From Asterias amurensis (taxonomy: Eukaryota > Echinodermata > Asteroidea > Forcipulatida > Asteriidae): a DNA stretch of 64,000 nucleotides. Positions 11,547 to 22,239 of this stretch are shown piece after piece (positions within the stretch are counted from its first letter, which is position 1; each line of letters opens with the position of its first letter). The stretch lies in assembly GCF_032118995.1 (NCBI RefSeq), contig NC_092665.1, forward strand, positions 1,586,001 to 1,650,000, in the 5' to 3' direction. The translations under genes were made by a program, and so were the position numbers. The notes beneath the pieces are model-generated. The model was given only the letters and a program-made list of their open reading frames with translations. It was not told the DNA's origin and searched no databases.

Positions 11547-12427
11547 GTTTACAAGCTAAGTGCATGTCTTATGAATGACATGGAACATATATCGGCCGTT
11601 GGGTATTCGCTGCAATCATAAAATACGTGAATATTCATACTGCATACGTATTTTCGGGGAGTGCTTGCACACGCTCGCATGAAAAGAGGGCGCTATCAGA
11701 TGAAGTGTGTACACAGTTCGCCGTTTCGGGGAGGGGAGGGGCCAGCATTTCGTGCCGCCAGACGCAGTTGGTCATCACACCTTAGTACGAAAAAGCGATT
11801 CTTCCGTCTGGAGCAATGCATTAAGAACTGACTCGGGTGTCACTTTTCACAGTACGGGCCGAAAATCATCTCACCTTAAAACATCAAGAAGCTTGATCAA
11901 ACTATTCTCTTTAAATATTGTTCCAAATTAATTCTCTTTGTACACAATGGGAATAAGTAAGACCATGGAGGAATAAGACAGACACGACAACGGGCTTGTA
12001 AATAGTTCATTGTGTAAGGTGTACAAGGGAGATGTCAACAGGTTGTCTTTTTGTGATGTTGTTAAACGAAAACAACGAAAGGTTTCGAATGAGTTTTTTG
12101 GAGGACAAGTTGCTAACGGTTGGGCGCGAAAAGGACAATGAATGGAAAAGTGTGGCAAGCTAGCTATGTGCACGTGCAAGACACATCTACGGTGTGGTGG
12201 CATTCTTGTTTTCGATTGCTCAAGGATGAGGGAACTTATTGATGTTTGGCTGAGAAAGTGAAGGAACAATGAGATGAGCCGATGATGTTTTCAGTGTGTC
12301 CTTGTTATCTCAAAATGTTTCTTCAAGGAGACACTTGGTAAAGTGGTGTGTTTATACTTCTTGTGTCAGCTTCGGTGAGCATCGCACAATGAGCTCACCG
12401 TAACAACCAATGCGTAAATGCTAAACA
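11547..12427. other. Spacer between the inverted arms
   Basis: No transposase or other recognisable protein is encoded here. Short frames are present but lack family motifs or splice support. Confidence 0.4.
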
Positions 12428-12520
12428 AGCCAGGGCCCAGCTTCATAAAGCTGTTAAAATACTGCTTAGCAAACATCTTTCCCATGAGCAAGACAATTAG
12501 CGAGGCACCAGTTGCAATGG
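12428..12520. mobile_element. Family B MITE fragment
   Basis: It begins GGGCCCAGCTTCATAAAGC and continues with ACTGCTTAGCAAA, which is one terminus of family B. The other half is not recognisable. Confidence 0.55.
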
Positions 12521-12734
12521 AAACTCCATATATATAATTTTTGTTTAAAGAGCTAGTGTACCCAAATGCTCAAGGCTGACAGTCAGCAACTCCAGGGCAC
12601 AATAATTGAAGATTGACAGACAATCCATACAAGCAATGACAGTCAAATCTTTGAATTACGGAAAAAGTTATTGGTTTGCATTTTTAAATAAAGCATGGTA
12701 AACTTTCCCGTTTTGATAAAAGACGAGTATTCTC

Positions 12735-12945
12735 ACAATTGGGGTGTATCCCAAAATGATATTTTTATGCATAATAAACACAATTTTGTGGAAATTTTGG
12801 CTCAATTGGTCATGGTGGCAAGGGGGAAATTAAAACGAAAGAAAAATCACAATTGTTGCAAAGAATTGTGTGCTTTCAGATGCACGAGAAAGGCTACATG
12901 CCTAAATCCTTTCTTATTTTTGTTTAACCCTAAAGGTGAACATTG
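12735..12945 (-). mobile_element. Family A MITE, internal part, inverted
   Basis: Family landmarks in reverse order are GGGGTGTATCCCAAAATG, TTTGGCTCAATTGGTCATGG and GTGTGCTTTCAGATGC. The termini are not visible and the copy is diverged. Confidence 0.55.
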
Positions 12946-13642
12946 GCTCTTTCTCTAATAAACTGCTTCAAAGGGGGGTGGTTTCTCACACCAATTAATA
13001 ATATCAACATATCTTGTGTGCTCTTTACAAGTTAGTTGTTATGGTCATTGTAGAGTAACTCCCCTAAAACACACTCTGCGTTCTAAGAAGCATTATAAAT
13101 TTTTAGAAAGTAAGACAACTCTACCTGGCAAGTAGATACTCACATGGTGTTACCGCAAAGCAAATATATATTGATACCTCACCATGCAATGCCTCAAATC
13201 CTATATAAGATTCATATAGCTGTGACTGTGCTATATTCTTATGAACATGATCCCACTGGTCAGACGCCCCATCTAGCCAAGGCAACACATCAAAAGCCGA
13301 TAATAAAAGACACAAAACTGACTCAATATTTGCACGAAGGCTTAAAAGACGTCCCGGAGTAAACACTGAATACATAAGACCAGTAAACACAACAAACCAG
13401 GCTTCGATTTACAGAATGGTCGCTCTCAAAACCGCAAAAAAGTAGCGACTCCTCGAAAGAACAAATAGTTTTGGGCGTCTTCGACACTGTTGTGATTGTT
13501 TTTCGTATTGACGTGCAATAAATGACACATCTGCGAAGAAAACTGCACCGGTTCGTATTACAAGTGTCAGTCTAAACAAAACGCATCAGACTTCGCGATC
13601 GAACTGGTGCATCTATAAACGAAAAATAAAAAAATACACTCT

Positions 13643-13755
13643 TTAAAAACAGTGGACATTATTGGTAAATTGTCAAAGACCAGTCCTCTCACTTGGTGTC
13701 TCTCAATATGCATAAACAAATACCTGTAAAAGTTTGAGCTCAAATTGGTCGTCGA
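13643..13755 (-). mobile_element. Family A MITE, half copy joined to the right inverted arm
   Basis: It opens TTAAAAACAGTGGACATTAT and runs to GCTCAAATTGGTCGTCGAAG, then the expected continuation is replaced by the GCATATGC-rich arm. The junction suggests that the arm was inserted into this MITE or recombined with it. Confidence 0.7.
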
Positions 13756-13990
13756 AGGGCGAACGTGTTCCGTCGTCCAAGGGCGTTTAATTTACTGCAA
13801 GGACGGTTTTGCACGAGGGCGGACACAACTGCACATGCAAATGTGTCCGGGCGGACACAATTGCGTCATGCAGCAGCGTCCGGGTGGACACGATTGCATA
13901 TGCAAAACCGTCCGGCGGACATTATTGCATATGCAACCATGTCCTCCGGATAGTATTGCATAGAGGAAATAATTGCATGCGACACCGGAA
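13756..13990 (-). repeat. GCATATGC-rich inverted repeat, right arm
   Basis: This is the inverted counterpart of 11336-11546, with the same order of TTGCATATGCAA cores and CCGCCCGGAC spacers. The outer end reads GCATGCGACACCGG. Relative to the left arm it has extra sequence near 13790-13820 containing a GCACGAGGG phrase. Identity by eye is about 85-90 percent. Confidence 0.8.
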
Positions 13991-14160
13991 CAGCAGAATA
14001 CTTGAGCAGCAGAATACTTGTGCAGCAACAAAGTCACGCATCACCCTGAAAACGATCACATTATATTTACACTCAACCACCCGGTTCTTTTTAGAACCAA
14101 CATTACTCCAAAGGTTGTGCGACGGTAGCACCGTAAACCATCCTGACAAATCAGACATGT

Positions 14161-14554
14161 TTAAAGGCAATGGACACTATTGATAATGACTCAAAATAAT
14201 TATTAGCATAAAACCTTATTTTGTAACAAGTAATGGGGAGAGGTTGATGGTACAAAAACATTGTGTGAAACGGTTCCCTCTGATTCCTGAAGTGCCATAG
14301 TTTTCGAGAAAGAAGTAATTTTCCACGAATTTGATTTCGAGACCTCAGATTTAGAACTCGAGGTCTCGAAATCAACCATCTAAACGCACATAACCTAGTA
14401 TGTGACAATGGTGTTTTTTCTGTCATTATTGTCTCGCAAGTTCGATGACCGATTGAGCTCAAACTTTCACAAGTATGTTATTTTATGCATAATATGTTGA
14501 GAAACTGTGAAGGCTAGTCTTTGACAATAATTACCAAGTCTCCACTGCCTTTAA
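14161..14554 (+). mobile_element. Family A MITE, full length with TTAA duplication
   Basis: It runs from TTAAAGGCAATGGACACTAT to CTCCACTGCCTTTAA. Both termini and TTAA on each side are present. The centre holds a GAGACCTCAG / CGAGGTCTC palindrome. There is no coding capacity beyond short frames common to the family. Confidence 0.9.
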
Positions 14555-16009
14555 ACCAGTCATAACTCCAACCTTTACACAGGTCAAAGTCAAGAGTTTT
14601 TATTTTAGCATCGATAGCTTCCTCACTTTTAACGGCAATCAAACACCCAAAGGTTATCAATAAAGTGAACAATCCCTTCGAACCATCGCCAATCGATTGG
14701 TTGTTCTAGTAGTTCCCACGCTTTTGAACAAAGCGTTGTGCCTGACATGCGTTTGAGGACAATTAATTTGGTGTCGCCCAATAATCATTCCGATAGTGAA
14801 GGAATGTTTCTCCGATGCTCATTAATTATAAAGGTGCGTAAAGGTCGAAGTGTCTCACTAATGGTGTTGGAATGAAACAGATAAAAATGGCACTGGTTGG
14901 TTTAAAGGGTACATTACAGTCTGTTGAAAAACACCAATAAGGTTTGGAGGTACCTCCATGGTTAACACACATCGGTGAAAATGGGTAAAACAAAAATAAA
15001 ATACTCTTATCCCCGATGCAAATCCGATGAAAATGTAACATTTACCAACAACAACAACAACAACAACAGTTTTTTTGACAAGATGAGTTTCATTTTAAAT
15101 TGAGAGTGACAACATTTTGCATTTTCTTTTTTAAAAAGTCACCATCAAAATTGACTCGGGATGGAAGAATGGCAAAACCAAAGTTGGTTGAAAATGGCAC
15201 TTAAACAACTTCCAAGTACTGACCCAGAAGCTCATAAAAACTGGTTCCGTTTCAAGATGCTTTATTGTTCATGTGCTTGCGAGGTGCGTAGGGGAGGAGG
15301 ACTATTTTTCTTCCTCCGTGGTGGTAAGGTGTTTACCCCCCCCCCACCCCCAATTGTATCATTTCACTGTGTTCTGATGAGAAACAGGAAATCTTTAGAG
15401 GATGGGGGGGGGGGGGACTTTACAAGATGAAAGGTGTGTGGGACAATTTGGTAGAAGACCCTCTGCTACATATCACGCATGGGTAAAAGAAACAATTGAC
15501 AAATCTTTGTGCCCCGTAAAAGTTTACTCTTGTTTCGGCGCTGGCAAGTATGCCCTGTGCCAAGTATTATACACTGCAAAAAACTGTGGTGTAAAGTTTA
15601 CAGCATGGGTATTGTTACAATAAGTAAAGAAAAGAAAAAAAGAAAAAAAAAAGAGAAAACCTGAAAATAACATCAAGGTAAATTGTGTAAGAAGAAATTA
15701 GTGTAGGCCTAATTTTAACACATGTAAATTTGATCCTTTTTTTTATTTTTTCAACCCAACTATGGTGTAAAATTTTAACCCCCAGTTTTTGCAGTGTACG
15801 TTTAAGGAAATCTCTCTCTATATCAATAATATTCAGACTGGCACGGTCTATACAGACAACAAAGGCACAGATGTCCTTGATATTCTTGATTGTTTTAAAT
15901 TATTTATAGCAAACTTTAAGTATGTGTAGAGCAAGGATGAAACACGGGTAAACTGGGGGTTCTGTGGTCGATTTCACAAAGATATTCATATTAGGACTAG
16001 TTAGGACTC
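14555..16009. other. Gene-free stretch
   Basis: Contents are a family F-like SINE piece near 14925-15045, a CAA microsatellite at 15048-15068, and a C run at about 15337 facing a G run at about 15404. No exon is supported. The left half of a family C MITE begins at about 15965. Confidence 0.5.
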
Positions 16010-16545
16010 TTAAAGGCAGTGGACACTTTTGGTAATTACTCAAAATAATTATTATCATAAAACCTTTCTTGGTGACGAGTAATGGGGAGAGGTTGATGGT
16101 ATAAAAACAATGTGAGAAACGGCTCCCTCTGAAGTGCCATAGTTTTCGAGAAAGAAGAAATTTTCCACGAATTTGATTTCGAGACCTCAGATTTAGAACT
16201 TGAGGTCTCGAAATCAACCATCTAATAACATACACAACTTCGTGTGACAAGGGTGTTTTTTATGTCATTCATTATTATCTCGCAAGTTCGATGACCGATT
16301 GAGCTCAATTTTTCACAGGTTTGTTATTTTATGCATGTGTTGAGATACACCAACTGTGAAGGCTAGTCTTTGACAATTACCAATAGTGTCCACTGCCTTT
16401 AATAGGAGTTTTTACAAACTTGAGGCTAGTCCGATGCTAAGTTAGATCATAGCGTAAGGACAGAGATCTGTCCTTACGCTATGGTTAGATCGTCCCCACT
16501 CGAGATAAGACTAGTCTTAGCTCTGTGTGAAACCCATCCCTGGAT
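15965..16545. mobile_element. Family C MITE interrupted by a family A MITE
   Basis: The left half (GATTTCACAAAGATATTC, TTAGGACTAGTTAGGAC) is at 15969-16009. The right half, ending AGTCTTAGCTCTGTGTGAAA, is at 16403-16545. Between them lies the family A copy at 16010-16402. The right half contains a 15-bp perfect inverted repeat, CATAGCGTAAGGACA, around 16450-16485. Confidence 0.75.
16010..16402 (+). mobile_element. Family A MITE, full length with TTAA duplication
   Basis: The element starts TTAAAGGCAGTGGACACTTT and ends GTGTCCACTGCCTTTAA. The TTAA on each side is the target duplication. It is inserted inside a family C MITE, so it is the younger of the two. Confidence 0.92.
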
Positions 16546-18448
16546 ACCAGTAAAACAAACAAGAGCTAACATCTAAATTGCTACATAAGAACTTTGGATG
16601 ACCCCGGTGCACAAAACCAAAGTCTCATAAAATAATAAGCTGGGTATACAATCGCATATATAAAAACGAAACTACGAGGAGAACCATAACGACTAGGCAA
16701 CGTCGACCCGGTAGCTATGCCGTAATGTTTGCCTTTCCCACGGTATTGTAGTCGATAGTTAAGATAACCAAAGGGCCCTTCAAGGGTATTACCTGTACGT
16801 ACACAGGTGTGCAGAGTAATCAACTAGCCCCGTAGAGAGGCGGGGCCTTGATCCGGGTTCGCCTTTCTAACCCGTAGCTACCTGGTGCCGGGTTCGTAAC
16901 ATGGTAACAGAGAGGCTAAAATAAACAATGACCACCTCTTAAAGTGACACTTATGTAAGAATCAAGTATTTTTTGACTCCTCACGACACTAACTAAAAGG
17001 ATGATGGTAGAGTGGGTTTTATTTCAATGAAAGGACTTGCCGTTACTTGCCATTGTTGCCCCCTATTGTTTTATCTATTGTCTTAATGTTTGTGCCCTTT
17101 TTACCGTATGGGGGGGGGGGGGTCCTGTATGTATAAGGATCTCGTGCTATCATTTTGTGGATTGCGATTCCTCGCTTTTTACCTATTTATTTCATCGATT
17201 CGGGGGGGGGGGGTGTATGTGACGAAAGCGAGGCTCATGGATACTGTTATAGAGCTGACAGGCCCATTGCTAGCAAGAGTTTAAATCACTGTTTAATATA
17301 GTTGTTGATCATGACGTCACTATTGGCAGTGGGTGGTTTGTTCCTCGTTTTCAAGCTAAAGTTACAGTTAATTTTGATTTTTACAACTGTTGATTTGTGT
17401 CGTCTATTACAATGTTTTTAGTATCTTGCACATGCTACCGCCTTGATTTTGGTTACATTAATTTAATTGACTAAATTGTAATTGTTTCTTTTCAGTTCAC
17501 ATTTACAAGAGAAGGAAGGATACATCACTGACCAAAAATGCAAGTAGCAATTTGGATTTTGCTTGTAGGATTGCCGAGCAAGCTACCGAAAAGGTCATTT
17601 TCGAAACCTAACTGAAACTTGCCCAATCCACCTTCGAATGTAACAGCTTGTAAAACTGTCACTTTACGAAGTGAGCTTTTTGGCACACATGACTATAGAA
17701 TTGTCAATTGTGTTGTTGTTATTTTCCCCCATTCGGATTACAATTAAAGTAGGGACGATAACAATGTGTTCATAGCTTCCACCCCATAGGAACACATTGC
17801 CGAAAAGCAGTACCAAGTAGTACCAAAAACAACTTCAAGGAATTCCAACCGCGAATTCCTTTACACGGAAAAATCAGAGCCTCCACTCTCTCGCGCCGTA
17901 TAACCGGCTAACCTTTCCACCAGAAAGATTACTTGGCTCTCACAGGGATTAAGGAAGCAGACTTTAGATTTTAATCCCCGGATTTGCGAAGTTTATCTCA
18001 ATTCTAACGGTTGACAGTCTACTAGCTGCCTGGGGGTTCACTCTGTACATTGAGCAAGAGCCAAGCCACGGGCCGGTAAACTCCAAAGACTCCAGTTGCC
18101 ACGCTCGAATGATCACAACAATAGCCCGGGCGCGTGCATTACCACAGGTACGCTGCCAACAAACCAAGGCCTAACACCTGTGCCGAAACAAACAACACGG
18201 CATTGTTATAAAGCCATTGATAAAACCATGTCGCCACAAAAACCTTGGACGAATCAGAAGCGGCGTTGTTGAGCCACTTGGAGACACGCTGATCCACTAT
18301 CGACCAATCACGAGCCGCGACTCTCGCACGTGCGGTTGAGACGGGTTTTTTTTTCTTCTTTTCTTTTTCGGCTGCTCTTGTTTCGGCCTTGCGTGTGGCC
18401 AAATCAGCCCTGATACCGTGAATGCGTAGGAATTCAGGTAGAGCGAAG
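16546..18448. other. Upstream region of the HES4-like gene
   Basis: No exon is confidently supported. Two G runs lie near 17108 and 17202. From about 17800 the sequence turns GC-richer, as is common before a developmental regulator. A minus-strand open frame at 18139-18402 ends in a hydrophobic segment but has no ATG. Confidence 0.45.
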
Positions 18449-18456
18449 CGTGGGAA
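18449..18456 (+). promoter_or_regulatory. Proximal RBPJ/Su(H) site of the HES4-like gene
   Basis: CGTGGGAA, followed by AA, lies about 310 bp before the ATG in a GC-rich promoter-like stretch. It is the strict consensus bound by RBPJ/Su(H), which mediates Notch activation of HES genes. No inverted partner at 15-17 bp was found, so it is not an SPS pair. Confidence 0.5.
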
Positions 18457-18759
18457 AAGTCGTCAGCCTGACTTCACACGGGTAAGATTTGGAAAGACAG
18501 GGGCTCGTGAAAGAACCTTTGGTTTTAGGGGAGGCCGTCGTGTGGGCCAACGGCACGCACTCTTTTATTCGCACCGCTCACTCGTGGTAGAAACCTGTGA
18601 CCACATTCCGATACATGGTGGAGATCATGTGAATCACTTTTCAAGTAAATAATATTACCACCCCGGCACCAAAATTATGTTTTGAAAACTGGGTGTTAAA
18701 TATTTATTCAGGGAAAATCAACTAGATGACAACTCCTGGAGTTGATGAGTTGATGAACG

Positions 18760-21700
18760 ATGGCAGCGGACAAGACGTCGAAAAGTCAGGAGAAACGAAA
18801 GGTAATCCTTTTATTTTTCTTCAACATTTAAACCTAATTATTTCGTGTTGATTTTGGGAGGGGGTCGCTGTTTTAAGTTTTTTAATCGATAAATCTCATC
18901 CCAAATCGTGGACTCGAATTAATCATGGAACAACTTAATTGATAACTGTAAAGTATGAATTTGCAAAATTCAATTTTCTGAAACAGCTGTATGTTATTAC
19001 AAAGACAGGTGTCAGTCGCGTGCTTAAATTACGAGTCTTGTAGTACGAGAAGCATAAAACGATTTAACAGCCTCAGTCCCTAAATGACTTCACTCACTTT
19101 AGTTATGTGACAAGGACCTGTCATGAGAAAAGTCAGAAATTCCATGAGAATAGACCTATTTTAATTGGCCCCCAAGGCCAACCCTAGACAGGGGAAAGGT
19201 GGCGGCATTCTACGGTCCGACCCATAACACTTCCTCAGTTTGGATAAATTTCTAGACAAGCTGGGACCACTAATTTCTTTTGAGTCACTGGGCAACGTTA
19301 TACCCGTAAAACCGTCTCTGCTTTTGTAGACATTATCTTGTGGAGATTTTAGGAATATTTAATCTTAAATTGGAGAAATAAATTAACTGAAACTGTTAGC
19401 TAACCTGATTAATAGACCACTAAAACAGGACCACCCTAAAAATGTAAACATGTATCACCATTCTGCCAAAACATGATAATCATCGGTGTTGAATATTGCA
19501 TATTTAATATTATATAGTGACTGACTCGTGTTACCTTTTGTCTTAATATATTTTCCTTTTTATTATTTGTGTTTCAAGATTCCATTAACACTATTTTGAT
19601 TAATTAATCAGTTAATTAATGAATAATTTTTGCACTTCGACGAGCTCAATTCTTAATTTATAGTTGTTTACTTTCTCATTAAAGATAATAATTCACAGAA
19701 TCCTTACTACAGGGATATACTAACTTAATTAAGGTCTGGGCCTGGGCCCAATTTCATAGAGCTGCTAAGCACAAATATTTGCTTAGCATGAAATTTCTTC
19801 CTTGATAAAAACATGATTACCAACCAAATTTCCGTATGTTGCATATTACTTGTTACTGGTATTCAGCTGATGTTTGCTCATCCCGAAAATCATGTGGAAA
19901 TATACGGTTGGTAATCCTGTTTTTATCAAGGAAGAAATTTCATGCTGAGCAACTGTTTGTGTTTAGCAGCTCTATGAAATAGGGCCCTGGTCATGGCTTT
20001 GGGGTCCTTCAAAAGTTTCACATCCATAGACTTCCGGATTTTTCAATGGCAAAATGAAAATGGCCTTGCGCTCTGATTGGGTACTTATAGAAAATATTAA
20101 TGAAAGAAAAAGGGGGAAAGGGCTTTCATTGTGTGTGCTTTCAGATGTCTGATAGGCTTCTCCTCATGTCTGAAGTCTTTCTCAGTTTCAAATATTATTT
20201 TGTGAGAAATTACCTCTTTCTAAAAAACTACGTTACTTCAGAGGGAGTCGTTTCTCACAATGCTTTATACTGCCAACATCTATTCGTTGCTCGTTACCAA
20301 GGAGGCTTTTATTCTATTATTTTGAGTAATGACCAGGTTCTTTAAATGTGTTTATCTCTACTCCTTATGTTGATTAGTCTTCCAAGCCGTTGATGGAGAA
20401 AAGGAGACGGGCCCGCATCAACGAGTGTCTATCTAAGCTTCAATCTATTCTAGAGGTAGTCAATGGTCATTCAGAGGTAATTGCGTTTAAATTATTCATA
20501 TACCATAATTCAACAAATAGCTGTTATTAAGGTAGCGGCCAGGCCCCTATGCTTCGTTTTTGAAAGGGCAGGGGCACTAAGGGACTTTTTCATTGTGGCA
20601 CCATGACGAAATTGTGGGCAGAGGATTTCAAGGGCACCAAGGATGACCAGAGGGAACGGAGGTTATTGCCTCCAGGCTTGAGTATCATATACCAGGGCCA
20701 AATTTCATTGAGCCGCTTCGGCACAGAAAGTAAGCTAAGCATAACAAAAGTGTGCTAACCGCAACTGGAAAACCAGCCTACACTTTCTGACTGGTATCAT
20801 GCTTATTTCTGCTTAGCAGCAAAATAAACCACACAAATTTTCTGATTAAGCACAACAGGTAGCTATTACAACAACATTGAGGCCTCGGATACGGAGGTAG
20901 TATTTGCAAACAAAACGGGGCAAACGACAACTTGCTAAGCAACAAGTGAGTGGGATATAACCCTAACATGTTTGCTGGTTAGCCGTAGCTATTACTGCTA
21001 CGACAAGTAGTCCGCCACTTTACACGTTAACCTTTACACGACATTTGTTGATTTTATACAGTATCTATTTCGGGTCATTACAAAAAGTATACACTCCTTT
21101 AAAGTGGATTCCATGTAGTTTATTCACCTTTGTGACTTGTTGATTTTAGGTCTCACCTTATGAGGTCATTATACATGCCTCTCAAAAAGATCACACTGTT
21201 GGTAAAGTCAAGGCCCGGTGCTTATAAAACCGATAACCTCACACGCAATAACGAAACATGAGTTTTTGAAGGCTGAGCAAAGATTCGATTTGGTGGTTCA
21301 AGGTTTTGGGATTTGTTTCAATTCTCCAGACAGGTACCACAAATTGATTACAATTTTCAGTACATGAATATGGCATAAATATTATGTAGGGCCTAATGAC
21401 GGTGCATATATATATAAACACGAACAAAGGAAACAAATGGTTGAACAAAGATTCGATTTGGTGGTTCAAGATTGGGATTTGTTTTTCAATTCTACAGATA
21501 TGGGTAGTAAATAAATTGATTACAATATACAGTACATATAGTAACAATATTTTTGAAGGCCTCTCAAAAAAAAAAAAATTCTCGCTGTTGGTAAAGTAAA
21601 TACAACCGACAACCTCTCAGTCTCACGCTATGAAACATGAATTCATGAAGGTTTAACAAAGATTTGATTTGGTGGTTTTGGTGCCCGATACGCTTCGTTT

Positions 21701-22203
21701 TAAAAGGGCAAGGGCACCAAGGCATGTTCCCCTTGTGAAGGGCATTACTACTGTATCATTTCAAGGGCACCAAGGCAATGACCAGGGGGCATGGAGGCGA
21801 TCGTCTTCATTGCCTCCGTAATGTATCAGTCCAGGCGGTTCATAATTACCGAACACAGTTTCAGAGATTAGCATATTTATCTTTACTCGAAGCCTATTGG
21901 TTCATAGTGCTCTACCCTCATGTTTTATTCAACAGACGCCCGGTGGTCATTCAAAAAGAGAGAAGGCTGAGATCCTTGAGCAGACTGTTCAGCTGGTAAA
22001 ACACCTCCGACAGCAAGAACAAGGAGGTACAATTACATGTGTTTTTTTTGTGTGTTTTTTTTGACAGTCTGTCGCTTTGATTTTCCCCTTAAAGTGGGCC
22101 TTTGGGAATGTCTAACTTGATGTTTGTGTCACCTTAGTATACGGTATACGTTTGGTAATGATTCAGCTTTGGATGTATTGCAATTATGCCGACCCCCCCC
22201 CCC

Positions 22204-22239
<36 letters not shown>

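Larger units (their letters stand above)
14713..16742. promoter_or_regulatory. Two distal RBPJ/Su(H) sites upstream of the HES4-like gene
   Basis: TTCCCACG, the reverse of the strict CSL octamer CGTGGGAA, occurs at 14713-14720 and 16735-16742. These are about 4.0 and 2.0 kb before the HES4-like ATG. HES genes are direct Notch/RBPJ targets in animals. Function here is inferred from sequence match and position only. Confidence 0.3.
18802..20377. other. HES4-like intron 1
   Basis: The intron is AT-rich and contains a family B MITE at 19744-19988 and part of a family A MITE at 20112-20347. The acceptor TGTTGATTAG precedes exon 2. No further exon is recognised. Confidence 0.6.

Noticed and set aside
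11325-14183. Cys/His-rich frames in the GCATATGC arms (HNCICKCVRADT and similar)
   Set aside because: They look finger-like but arise from the short repeated phrases in the arms. The Cys spacing follows the DNA period, and starts and stops do not correspond.
17500-17660. Possible terminal exon after a TTTTCAG acceptor
   Set aside because: The open frame is at most 16 codons before a stop and there is no upstream exon that would splice to it.
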